Assembly (NCBI GenBank): GCA_018350325.1
Contig: JAEVLN010000005.1
Span: 1,374,142-1,438,141, forward strand
Source: Globodera rostochiensis
Taxonomy: Eukaryota; Nematoda; Chromadorea; Rhabditida; Heteroderidae
Direction of reading: 5' to 3'
Length of the DNA: 64,000 nt
Positions within the stretch are counted from its first letter, which is position 1. Every line of letters begins with the position of its first letter. Both the position numbers and the translations under genes were made by a program. Under the pieces are notes generated by a model that saw only the letters and a list, made by a program, of their open reading frames with translations, had not been told where the DNA came from and did not search any database. Below are positions 34,786 to 63,384 of the stretch, in pieces.

Positions 34786-36794
34786 ATGATTTTATACGAA
34801 TTATTTTTGTGTTGTTTTTTACATTGTGCCGCCAGTTGGACTCGCCCTGCCAAAAAGGTTGAAAAATGTGGGAAATATCCAATTGAACTCATTCAAATGC
34901 CCCTTCACTACACATCCTACAAAAATACTGAACCGTTGCAAATTAAAATTAGCGGTCAAAATGACCATCTAAATGAAGCTGCCGGATTGGTAATGTTTCA
35001 AATAAAATGGAATTAAAAATTATTTAATAATTAAATGTATAAATAAATTATACCAAAAGGTTTCGGTGGGTTTCTCGGCGCGGGACGGATTAATTAATTG
35101 TGTGGCGGTTAAATTAACGAGCACAAGGGATGGAAACAGCGCCTTTTACGTCAGATCGCGCAATATTATGCACAGAATTCAACAAAAGCTATCGAAAAAT
35201 GAGCGAAAATATTTGATCGAAATGTTTGACGCGTATGTAAGCAAAACATGAAATATAAATGGAAAATAATTTTATTATAAAAATTGGATTACAAATAACA
35301 AATAAAATTACATCCAATATTTTTATAATGGAATTTAGCAAATCCAAATTAATAATTTCACTCGCCAAACTTTTCTTCGACAATGAGTCTCGACGAGTTT
35401 TTTTTGAATTTTTAAATCCTGTTAATGGCTTTTTAATTTTACTTATAACATCAAATTAAGCGGCTACACAACGCCCTATGGCGAGGGCGCGCTAATTATG
35501 GAATTGGGCGAGGAGTCATTCGCTGAGCGTTTGTATGGACGGAGGAGGACAGTTCAGTATAAGAGTGGCAGTGATCTGTTGGGTGCCATAAGCGAACTGG
35601 CACAGCCGCTGGTCGAATTTCATAAGAGTTCGTTTTTTATTTACATTTAAAAAATTCAAAAAATATTTCAGTTGCAGTTCACATGGACGTAAACCCACGG
35701 AATTATTTGTACGTGTTGGACAACGGCCGAACGGTGCTGAAACTGATCGATTTTGAAGGTGCCCAATACATTTCGTCGTCCAACCCCAATGAAAGTGTTG
35801 TGGTCGGTGTGCACGCATTCACTCCCGAATATACCGGGCCCGAGTATTACGATCCGCTGTATGGCCAGGTTAGCATAACATCAAACATTTCTATTTTCCA
35901 TACCTGCTTAATATTCCATCATTCCGATCGCTAATTGCCGGAAATTTTGTTTAGTCCATCAATAAATGTCATTCATTAAATATGATGTAAAACTTAATCA
36001 TAATTAAAAGATTTCTACAAAATTCGACATTTGGTCAGTGGGAATGATTGCCTTTGAACTGTTTGTTGATCGTCTGCGGGCTGAACGCGGAGAGAGACCA
36101 ATGAACGATGTAGGGGGAAAAATGTTTTCTTTTTTGCCAATATTTATTTAGACAGAGCGAAGGACAACGCTTTGCAACATTGGCAATTTGTACCTGGGAT
36201 TTAAACGAAATCGATTCGGAGATTTTCCGGGCGCAGTCAAAGAAGTGCTGATTTCGTACGCCGAAGACAGAAATTGGGTGTGGCAGAACAGCGACGCGAT
36301 TAACACCGTATTGCAACTTTGGCTCAAATTTCCGAAAACGGCACTTTTGGTTACGGTAGGTACCAACAGAATAATAAATGACGATAAAGACAAAACAATT
36401 AATTAATATAAACAAAATATTCAATTTAATATTATAATTCTTATTCATGTTTTGTTAGAATTTGTTGCACTTCCAACAAGAAAAGCGTTTAACCGCCCAA
36501 GGAATTTTGGATTACATCAATGGTTTATGTTATCCTGATGAACTGAAAATTGTCAAAGACCCGAGAGAATTAAGAATTTTCAGTTCATTAAATTTTGGCG
36601 GTTTCAAAAAAATTTTGCGCAAAATTAAATGGTCTAACCAATTGAAATTATGGAAAAATCATTGGTTTGAGGCCAACAAAAAATATGCAAAATTGAAAGT
36701 TTTGCTAAAGAAAGTATTGAAAGTGCAGCAAAGAGAGATTTACGAGATGGAAGCGAGCGTAGCGATGGAATTCGAAGAATGTGAAGCGGAGTGA
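34786..36794 (+). CDS. Signal-peptide-bearing protein-kinase-like protein, 459 residues
   Basis: Seven exons in frame: 34786-34989, 35060-35232, 35461-35627, 35672-35868, 36011-36109, 36152-36355 and 36459-36794 (1380 nt). The start MILYELFLCCFLHCAAS is a plausible signal peptide. Kinase landmarks are CVAVKLTS (VAVK lysine), GALIMELGEESFAERLYG (hinge), HMDVNPRNYL (catalytic loop with Asp and Asn), LIDFEGAQ (DFG position reading DFE), TPEYTGPEY (APE-like) and FDIWSVGMIAFEL (subdomain IX). The Gly-rich loop is degenerate. It resembles the casein-kinase/TTBK-like or atypical kinases expanded in nematodes, but with a secretion leader. Activity is uncertain because of DFE and the weak P-loop. The C-terminal 110 residues are basic and helical. 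Confidence 0.75.
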
Positions 36795-37640
36795 AAATAT
36801 GTAAAGCAAAATTTGAATTATTTATTTTAAGTTTAAGGGATATGTTTTCAATTTGCTAGGCAATGAGCCTTTTTTGTTCAACCCACAAAATTATTTAGGT
36901 TAACTTTTTAATATTTTTTAGTTTATTTATTTAATAAGGAAAGAATTCATAATATTTATGAAAGTGTTCTGTTGACTAACAAATTTGTTGCGGATTTTAT
37001 TAAAGGAGATGATTAAACATATTCTGTAAACTTTGTTAATTTTACCATTTGTAAAAAAAAAGAAAGAAAAATTGTGCTTAAATGGAAAAAGAATAGCGTA
37101 TCTTTGTACTGGGAATAAACAAAATGGAAAAATGGGATTCCCGCTTAAAATCACTCGGACCACTATCCGAAGCGTTTCTTCCACTTTCGAAAAGTCCATT
37201 CAATTTCGATTTAAGAATTTTTTTTGGAGTTTTTTGACTACACATATGAAACAGGAAGCAACATATAATGTCTACCAATTATATTTGATAGATTAAATAT
37301 AAAAAATTAGTTTTAAAAATTTTTGTCCGGAAATATTCCGGTTTTTTAGCTAGGCCCCCTCGAAGTTTTTGTTGAATTCAATTTTAGGCAAAATAAGATT
37401 ACTTGCAGAGCCTTGGTTTCTCCGGGACTTCCGACTGGTCGGTCACGGTCACCCTTCCCGAAACCCCCTGAAAAGTGTTAAAAGGTCCAATCAGTTCAAG
37501 CAATTTGATCAGTTGTCCGTTGGCAATTTTGTTTTGATTCGATCTTCCGTTTGTGTTCCTGCCCTCGCCCGGCATTGCTCCCACGCTGGGCAAAGGGACG
37601 ATCAGCAGCAGTACTGGCAGCGTCAAGAGTAAGGTAAGTG
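36795..37640. other. Intergenic; possible remnant of cyclase 3' flank
   Basis: No gene is seen. TGTACTGGGAATAAAC (about 37105) followed by CTTAAAATCACT recalls the downstream flank of the neighbouring cyclase (about 38715-38750). This region may therefore hold a decayed copy of that 3' end. Confidence 0.3.
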
Positions 37641-37742
37641 ATACACTTTATTCATAAAAGGAACGCGTGACCCGGTAGTAAATTGCGCCCTACCGTTAGG
37701 GCATCTATTGACATAGATTTAATCATGGGTTTTTAGGTAGCA

Positions 37743-37928
37743 TTAACCCCTAAAACAGGCGCAATTATTGTAATACATTCCCCATAGAACACAGATAAAC
37801 GCTAAGAAAGGTATGGTATGTATTGCACAAAGATAGGCTTTATTGGGAATGAGGATAGGCGCAATCCAATGAATATTTAAACTAAGTAGCCATAATGCAA
37901 AACAAGCTACCTGTATAAATAAGCTCAT
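37743..37928 (-). other. Hydrophobic 61-residue frame beside the L27 relic
   Basis: This minus-strand frame encodes a strongly hydrophobic chain with two potential membrane segments (VACFALWLLSLNIHWIAPIL and IHTIPFLAFICVLWGMYY). It lacks nearby splice signals, and its composition differs from the surrounding A/T-rich DNA. Lying next to a bacterial L27 relic, it may be part of the same transferred fragment. That is inference. Confidence 0.35.
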
Positions 37929-38029
37929 AGTACGGCATGGTTTCCTGATGTGAAAAGTATCCTAAGCAAACTTTACCATAATACAAAAATAATTTCATTT
38001 TCAACTATTTTAGAAAATAACTTCAGCGA

Positions 38030-38460
38030 ATGGCATGCCATATTGCGCGAGTTTGGAATGGAAGGGATTCAGAAAGTAAGCGCCTTGGCATTAAAAAGTA
38101 TGGAGGATCAGAAGTAAAGGGAGGCCATATTATTGTTAGACAAAGGGGTACGCGTTATTTACCTGGCAGAAATGTCGGCTTAGGCAGGGACATAGTTTGG
38201 TCGTTACCCATATAGGCGCAGAAAGTTTAAGCTTTATTAAGTTATTCATTGAAATGCCCGCAGGGATATTGTTTGTTGACCACCTTTCAACAAGTCCCTG
38301 CAGCTATCTGAATGCAAAGCCGCCTGTCCCTCCCCCCAAAAGGATTCCTGATAGTAACGGCGGAAGAAGCGACAGGCCCCCTCCCTCTAAAAAACACCTC
38401 CCAGGATTGGAGGACTTCCCTGAGTTGAGAAGCCTTTCTTTAAGGAAAATAAAATTGCAG
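38030..38460 (+). pseudogene. rpmA-like: Degraded bacterial ribosomal protein L27 (rpmA-like)
   Basis: The frame from 38030 reads [37 protein letters not shown] and LGRDIVW. This matches the core of bacterial L27, whose usual form is NGRDSE(S/A)(K/Q)RLGVK..GG and then [16 protein letters not shown](I/M)G(K/R)DH. The very N-terminus (normally AHKKG) is degenerate. Near 38190 one base appears to be missing (GACATAG where GACCATAG would read DH), after which another frame stays open to about 38460 with a Pro-rich, L27-unrelated tail. Metazoan mitochondrial L27 is much more divergent in this core. I infer a relic of transfer from a bacterial endosymbiont (Bacteroidetes such as Cardinium are known in cyst nematodes). 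It is unlikely to be functional. Confidence 0.75.
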
Positions 38461-38461
38461 T

Positions 38462-50576
<12,115 letters not shown>

Positions 50577-50585
50577 TTTGCACAT

Positions 50586-51273
50586 TAATTGAGGAAATAT
50601 TTTATTTGACCACTATTTAAAGGAAAAATTGCATTATTTAATTCAAACGCTAAAGGAGTGAGTGAACGAACGTCCGCCCTCTCCTATTTATCCGATAATT
50701 TTGGCATTTCCTTTTATTGTTGGGCTTGTCTCCTCCTCTGATTAGCCTTTGGCAATTTCGCTGGATTGTCCGTCTGTTTTTGTGCTTCATCATTTATTGC
50801 GAACGAAGTGCTGACGAAGAGAAACACTTCAGAAGGCGGGCGGAAGCCGTACATCAATGCAATTATTAACAATTAATTGCTTTTTCCATAAATCTTAATG
50901 TTATTCTTTTGGTTGGCATTGAAAAGAATAATGGTATAAAATTAAAGGACGTTCGAATCAGACAGGGTTTTACGAATTTCTTTTCGGATGCTACATCGAA
51001 ATGATGAGAGCTTTTTTTCGTAATTAACATTTAGTAAAATTTGGTGAGCGGGACGGTGTCGATAAGCGCCCACCGGGGGAAATTCTCAAAAAGCTCCAAA
51101 AAGGGCAAATCATCAGATTTGGCATCCTCCCTGACTGAAAATTCTTTTTATTCTTTAATTTATAATGATTACTCTTTTTCTGATTCTTAGTCGAAAACCA
51201 AAAAATATCGCTCAGAAAATCTGACAAATGATGATTTTTTTTGCAAATTTTAGGCACAGACGGCAAAGGACCA
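50586..51273. other. Intergenic between the two tandem cyclase genes
   Basis: No gene is seen. It includes the promoter side of the distal cyclase and, near 51049, a diverged GGTGTCGATAAGCGCCC variant of the dispersed palindrome. Confidence 0.4.
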
Positions 51274-57378
<6,105 letters not shown>

Positions 57379-57895
57379 TTTTGCAAATAAATATTTTTTA
57401 TTGGGAATAAACTTTGCAATTTGAACCTCGAAAAAGGAAATATTTAATAATGTAATTACATATTAAGCAATAAATTGTCCTCAACTGCTGGTGAATGAGT
57501 GAACATCCTCTCTCCTTTATTACGCATTATTTGGCATTTGCCTTTAATGTTGGGGTTCCTTGTCTCTGTTTATCCTTTTTAATTGTTTTGTACTTCAGCA
57601 TTTTTTGTTAAGCGATGTGCGGGGAGAATCACCACACAATCAGCGATAGCGTGAAGCCTTACGTTCCCTTTCAATTATAACGCCTTATTTGTACATAAAA
57701 GCCCATTATTCATTTTTGCTTCAACGTCGCTGTTATGTATTCTTTTGCTGGAGTTTAGAAACGGGAGGGGCCAAGGCTTTGGTCTCGTACAAAGAAGCTC
57801 GGGAATGAGAATGATTGGTGTGGTTGGAATCGGCACTTCCCCGGGAAATGGAAAGTATTGTAAGGATGAGAGAGAATTCTTTACTGTATGTGTAG

Positions 57896-58711
57896 CAGGG
57901 ATGTCGATATCGTCTCCTCAAAATACGATACACGATATACGATATTTACGATACACCAAATTACGATACGATTTTTTTTACGATACCCGATACGGCGCCA
58001 AAATTACGATACGATTTTTTTACGATACTCGATACGGCCAAAATTACGATACCATTTTTTTACGATACCCGATACGGCCAAAATTACGATATTTACGATT
58101 ACGATACGATACGATATTTTTTCTAGCCGTAAAATGCAAAAAAAAATTTTTTTTCGCTAGAAATTTTCAGTTTTTTTCATTTTAATTCTTAAAAAATTCC
58201 CAATGAAAATGCAAATTTTTTTTTGCAGAATTTTGGAGTCGGCGGTGCCGATAGGCGCCGTCGAGAAAATTTTGAATTTAGGGCATGCCCTCCCCCCCCC
58301 CCCCCAAAAAAAATATTTTTTTGAGAAAAAAACCATGGGGGGCCCTTTTGCTTTGCAAAATTCGTAATTTTTGGATAAATTCTCTTAACAGATTTCGTCA
58401 AAATGTTCAAATTTTTTTTCCCGGCGGCGCCTATCGGCACCGCCGGGCCCCGCATTCGTAAAAACTTTAAAAAAAGTACCCTATTTTTAAATTTTTGGTT
58501 GAAAATCTCTTAACAAATTGAGTACAAAATTCAAAAAATTCTCGGCGGCGCCTATCGGCACCGCCGATCCCCCCTCCCAATCTGGGGCCTCAAAAATTAC
58601 GATACGGGTGATTAGGCAAAATACGATACGATACGATACAATACGATACGATAAGGCTCTAAATTACGATATTTACGATTACGATACGATACGATACGAT
58701 ACATATCCCTG
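57896..58711. mobile_element. hAT-like non-autonomous element filled with an ACGATACGATA keyword
   Basis: It begins CAGGGATGTCGATATCG at 57896 and ends CGATACATATCCCTG at 58711, inverted CAGGGAT termini. Flanks ATGTGTAG (57888-57895) and ATGTATAG (58712-58719) match at 7 of 8 positions, an 8-bp target duplication. Both arms are composed of ACGATACGATTTTTTTACGA and related words. Three copies of the dispersed GGTGCCGATAGGCGCC palindrome and homopolymer runs fill the centre. There is no transposase. Confidence 0.8.
58240..58566. repeat. Three dispersed palindromes with shared tails
   Basis: Copies at 58240-58260 (forward), 58422-58445 and 58543-58566 (reverse) of CGGCGGTGCCGATAGGCGCC. Each reverse copy is preceded by a CTCTTAACA tail. 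A fourth reverse copy lies outside the element at 58969-58990. Confidence 0.75.
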
Positions 58712-58719
58712 ATGTATAG

Positions 58720-59330
58720 GTATTACTCATTTGTTCTTATTTATAAGAAATGTTCTGATTTTGGCTCAACGTTCTTATTTTTTTCTTATTTTATTGGGTT
58801 CGGAGAATTTTCACAATATTTAATGTAATATTTTATGAGAAATTTTCGAAGCAAATTCTTTATTAATATTTAAATTCAGCTCGCCACAAACGAAAAATTG
58901 GGCAAAAATTCAAGAGTTTTTGGACCAATTTTCTTAACAAATATCGTTAAAATCTTCAAAAAACATCCGACGGCGCCTATCGGCACCGTTGAGCTCCGCC
59001 CCCTTACCCCAGAAGCTTGAAATAGGCCTAAAAACGGTAAAAGAGCAGAAATGTTAACAAAAATGATGTATGTTGGATTTTTGGAACAAATTTTTAACAA
59101 TTCCATTTCAAAAAATTTTAGATCGGATCCCTGGTTTAAATGGCTTAAAAAGAAAAAAATAGTCTTTAGCAGAGACGGGCGATTATTCGAATAATCCTGA
59201 TATTTAAATAATACGCCAAAACTCATTGAATTTTATTTGCAAAATATCGTATTTCTTCAATTTCAGCGCTAAAAGCGTATCACATCAAGCATTGATCACT
59301 TTGTTGTTCTTGCAAGTGATCATTCCTCAA
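58720..59330. other. Non-coding with repeat remnants
   Basis: No gene is seen. It holds one dispersed palindrome (58969-58990) and A/T-rich sequence. Confidence 0.4.
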
Positions 59331-59718
59331 TCATTTCTTGCCCCATCCTCCTCCTCCTTGGTATCCGCCCCCTCCTCCTCCACTTCCATAGGGGACGCCT
59401 CAAGCCAAAGAAAGCATTAAAATTCTTTGAATGACTAATAAAGATCATTTGTATTTCAATTTAAAGCCATTGCTGAATAAGAAAAATGAGGGTTAGGTAA
59501 AGACTCGAAAACCCGACACGGACCCTAAAACCCGGCTTACCCGACGTTACTTTATTCAAGAACCCTATTAGATTTTTAAAAACTATACGGCGAACGCGAA
59601 TCACAGCGGCCTCGCCAGGAGATGTGTCGCCAGACTCATCTTGAGCTAAGGCCATTTGGTTCATGCCGAGAATGGCACAGACCAGCAACAGGACAGCAAG
59701 AAAACGCAGAGGATTCAT
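59331..59718 (-). CDS. Secreted Gly-rich prepropeptide, 65 residues
   Basis: Exon 1 (59718-59589) and exon 2 (59398-59331) join in phase 1 (donor GTATAG, acceptor GGCTTGAG). The product has a signal peptide (MNPLRFLAVLLLVCAILG), a short acidic pro region (DESGDTSPGEAA) and a furin-like site RVRR. A mature tail of about 21 residues is dominated by Gly with Tyr and Trp (PYGSGGGGGGYQGGGGW), ending GKK. RVRR plus a terminal Gly-Lys-Lys predicts cleavage and amidation. Composition recalls the Gly/Tyr/Trp-rich antimicrobial nlp/cnc peptides of Caenorhabditis. Leader, intron position and GKK end match the His/Cys-rich peptide at 24454-24791. The intron contains short repeats with ACCCGACACGGACCC words. 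Confidence 0.8.
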
Positions 59719-59803
59719 TTTTAATCAAAAAGGGATAGGTAATATTATAATTATAATAATAATAATAATAATTGGGTGTTAAGAAAGGGGCGGCCTTAAC
59801 GTA

Positions 59804-59811
59804 CTTTTATA
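59804..59811 (-). promoter_or_regulatory. TATA box of the Gly-rich peptide gene
   Basis: CTTTTATA on the plus strand reads TATAAAAG on the minus strand, 86 bp upstream of the ATG at 59718. Spacing is comparable to the paralogue's TATA at 24377. Confidence 0.6.
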
Positions 59812-61428
59812 GCCGAACCAGTTAATCAGCACTCACATTTCTAGCATTTGTCAAAACAAAATATTTGCCAAGAAAGCATTTTGGGCTGATTCCAAACGTA
59901 CTCATTGACATAAACCTGTTCTGTACACATTGGCAGGTCATCCATCTGTTTTTGGGCGGCAATACGAAAATAAGCAACCCTAATACTTTAAGCATTTTGA
60001 TCTGCCCATTTTTTGTTTTGGTTATTTTTCCAATAACAAAACTTTATCAAATGTCAATTGATCATTATTTTACACCAAAATATCTCAAGTCTTTAATTCG
60101 CGCATTTTTTTTTTGTTTAGTGATTCAATGAAAATTTGTGTTATTTCATTAAAAATTATAGTGAAAATTGTTCATTTTTGAGCAAAGCTTAAAATTTGAT
60201 GACGCCGAACAACAATATTGACGAAATGTACAATTTTTTGGGGGAAATCATAACAAAGCAGATTAAAGTATTTCGTTATTTGATCCATTTTATAATTCAG
60301 AAATATTGTTTTTGGTAAAATATATTTTATATAAAATACTCAAAAATTAAATCAGAATTTCCACATCTCGCTGACGTTATAATTAGGCATTTCACCAAAT
60401 TGGCTCTAAAAATTCCCGAATAAAACTTTTGTAGTTAAAAATGGAAATGGGCATCCTTTGTATCAGACCAAAAATTGAATTTTGCATATAAAAAATTATT
60501 GAGATTAATGCTTAAATGTTGCGATAATTCGAAGTTTAAATACAGTAAAAATTGAATATTGTATATTTAACAGTTTCAGAAATGTTCAACAAACACTATT
60601 TTTTTTCTTTTATAGAATTGAATTTAGGGAGTCGTCAAATGCTGTTTGTCTACAATGATGTTGATTAGGTTTTTTGGGGGAAAACATCACATTCCTTCCA
60701 AATTTGGTTGCAAATCTCTTAACAACTCAAAAATATGCAAGAATTAGTCCGTATAAACCCGTGTCAAACAACACGGGCTAAAACCCCGTGTCAGCCCAAT
60801 AACCCACGGGTTACGGGCTATCGGTCCGTGAAAACCCGTACGGACCCCGGGCCGTGTCCGATCTGTAGTCCAAAGTACAAATAAAGACAAGATATAAAAA
60901 TAAATAAAGATTTTTCTAGGTTTTAAACAATTTATTCATGGGAATGTAATAAAGATTGTGATAGTATAGAATAAAGGACAATAAATGTTTGCAATAATAT
61001 TATGAATTTATAAGGGAAAAACAGCGATTTTTGCGGCTTTCCGATCAAGATGCTTCCCAAGGTTTGTACTGTCCAACTCTAATGTGAGTGAATGAGTCGT
61101 CGGTTTATTTATTGGAATAAAACTATACGCTAAATTAGGGTTGCTCCTCGACCCCGAAGTCCCTGATCCCCGACAGTTTTAGGCCTAACCCCCAACCCTT
61201 GTCTATTTATTGCGCAAGAATTTTTGTTTCCAGCTTTATTCCCTCCCATATATGTATGCTGAAATCAATAAAAATTTCAGATTTCTGCGCAATGAAACGT
61301 GGCCAAATATATTTCCCCACTAAATTTAATAGTTCGTTTAACGCATTATTTGGCATTAGGCATTATATGGATTCATTGTTCACTTATTCCACTTCCAATT
61401 GACGACTGCTGAGTAAAAGTTCTGATCA
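59812..61428. other. Long A/T-rich intergenic stretch with short keyword repeats
   Basis: No gene is seen. At 60755-60870 ACCCGTG/CACGGG words cluster (AACCCACGGGTTACGGG). At 61133-61200 a short block starts TAGGGTTGCTCC and ends CCAACCCTT with CCCCGA words between, resembling a mini hAT-ended element. The rest is featureless. Confidence 0.4.
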
Positions 61429-61891
61429 ATGAATTTCCCCACAATTGCCATAATTTTTTTGCTGTTTTTTTGTGCGGCATGGGCGGGCATTTGCATGTCG
61501 AGGCCGAGGATTCCACAGAACGGCAACATAACATGGAGCAAAGCACGAGATCACACCTCGGCAAGATTTTCAGAAGGCATACCAGGTAAAATAAATTTGA
61601 AAAAGGATGGATTGGCATCAATCGATCCATTTGTGCGGTGCCCTTCTCAAAACATATAAAAATATAAAACAATTTTCATCAGATTGCATCGATTATTGCC
61701 GTGAAACAAACACAACAAATTTCACAAAATTTCGAGACACCACCGGCTCCAGCGGCGGCGGCGACATGCACAAAATCAAAGCCGTGTTAAACGCGCGGGA
61801 GACTAAACCACTAGCAAATAAAGACGCCATGAACAGTGATGGGCAGATCCTTGGGCTGACAATTAAACAAAAAGCAGTAGCAAAGTATTAA
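61429..61891 (+). CDS. Secreted protein of unknown family, 121 residues
   Basis: Exon 1 (61429-61585) and exon 2 (61683-61891) join in phase 1 with GTAAAA and TTTTCATCAG sites. The leader MNFPTIAIIFLLFFCAAWA is a clear signal peptide. The mature chain has three Cys (GICM, DCIDYC), a short Gly/Ser linker (TTGSSGGGD) and a basic C-terminus (LTIKQKAVAKY). I see no known effector motif. It could be a secreted parasitism or housekeeping peptide. Confidence 0.65.
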
Positions 61892-61989
61892 CACAAGGGG
61901 AGAACAGTCAACCCAAACATTGAAGAGAAGAAAAGGAGCACATAAATAAAATGCACAAGCATATGTACAGCGATGTCTTCCGTGTCAAA

Positions 61990-62140
61990 AAAATACGGAC
62001 TAGAGACCGGCGGGAACGGGATTCCCGCGGGAAAAGTACGGGATTCCCGTTTCCGTCCTTTTTGCCAGGCGGGATTTTTAACGGGAAAAAGACGGGATTC
62101 CCGTCACGTACTTTTTAAAATTCCCGTTCGCGGAAATTTT
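61990..62140. repeat. GGGATTCCCG-keyword repeat
   Basis: ACGGGATTCCCG, GCGGGAAAAGTACGGG and AAATTCCCG recur five or more times in 150 bp. The word is itself palindromic. Boundaries are unclear; the left side begins near CTAGAGACCGGCGGG. Confidence 0.6.
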
Positions 62141-62217
62141 AGTTCATTTTTCTTGGCGAGATGTTTTCAAAAATTTAACAATTTTGGACCAAAAAATGAC
62201 AGTATTTTTAAGATGGA

Positions 62218-62573
62218 GCTAGGTCGTTTCTTAAATCCGCCACATATATTTTATAAAGTAGTTTAGACATCATAACTTTATTCACATCGCACTAAATCAG
62301 TTAATCCTTAAACCATTGGAAAGCTCTAGTACATAGAAGCTGTTTATAAAATTAAACTAAGCAGTAAATCAAAGTTTAAAAAAAGTTATGATCAGAAAAC
62401 CACGAAAAAGCCCGATTTTTGGCAATTTTACATTATAAATTTTTGAACTCAAACCACTTGGACTTTGCTGTAATGCTTTTTCTGCTTATTTAAAGCTTTC
62501 CAATGGTATAATCGGTGTGAATAAAGTTATGATGCCTAAAAATACATGTGGCGGATTTAAGAAACGACCTAGC
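62218..62573. mobile_element. Palindromic MITE, 356 bp
   Basis: The left end GCTAGGTCGTTTCTTAAATC is exactly mirrored at the right end (GATTTAAGAAACGACCTAGC, ending 62573). Homology continues inwards for about 70 bp (CGCCACAT...CATCATAACTTTATTCACA) and partly to the centre. It has no coding capacity. I cannot identify a target duplication with confidence. Confidence 0.85.
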
Positions 62574-63384
62574 ACGGTCAAGTTTCAATCTCGAGCAGGG
62601 GACGGCCTGGTTATCGCATATTATTTCAACATTTTTGGAATGTTATAAATTTGAAAAAAGTTCCGGTATTTATAGTGTCTATACGATATTTCCATAAATT
62701 TCTCGCAATATATAAAGGGACCTGAGGGGGCTTGTCCGCATTCTTAAATTTTAAGGTTTAATTGTAGGGGTTCCGATAAGGCCGTATGAAATTCTTTAGA
62801 CGCTGTGACATTTGGAATTCGTGTTGCGCGGGGGGGGGGGGGAGGGGGAGGGCGCTTATGCCAAATCTTGCAAAAACGGGCATATGATAAAGAACATTAA
62901 ATTAATGGAATCGTGTCGATTAACGCATCTTGGGTTATTTTCTTCAGTAAAAAATCATCACGCACTTCGCTCTGGAAAACTTTTTTTCCTCTGGCCAATA
63001 CTTCTCAAACTTTCAACCGCTAGAAAACAATATATTTCACGGAATTGTAGGGTTTATAAACAGAATTCTACGGTTTATAACTGTTATATAGAGAATAAAG
63101 CATTAAAAAAGCAAATCTATTTTTTTCAAAATTCTCCAAACTCCACCAAACTTTGGTAAGGGTAAGAAGTGAGCACAAGAACATGTATGCAAAATTTTGT
63201 CATGAAATATAACTGTTAGCCTGTGTAACAAGGTCTCGAAAATCGAAAGAAATTTCAATGGCGGTGATATGTGCTAGCTGTCTGCCACTCGATTTCTTCA
63301 TTGTTCAAACAATGAATTTCAGCAATTATTAAAACGATTTCTCTGTATTTATGTAATATCTTTAATCACAGGCGATTGGGTGTA
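62574..63384. other. Non-coding, no gene seen
   Basis: A/T-rich apart from a G-run at 62830-62848. A 115-codon open frame from 62812 starts inside the G-run and lacks a signal or domain; I do not call it. Confidence 0.4.

Noticed and set aside
58189..58455. Minus-strand frame rich in GGG and KNIFF
   Set aside because: It crosses homopolymer runs and two palindromic repeats; it is a repeat artefact.
57960..58700. Possible CRISPR-like array of ACGATAC repeats
   Set aside because: The words are contiguous or irregularly spaced without unique spacers, in a eukaryotic genome, and are bounded by transposon ends.
62812..63159. 115-codon plus-strand frame
   Set aside because: It begins inside a poly-G run, has no leader, domain or splice context, and looks like chance.
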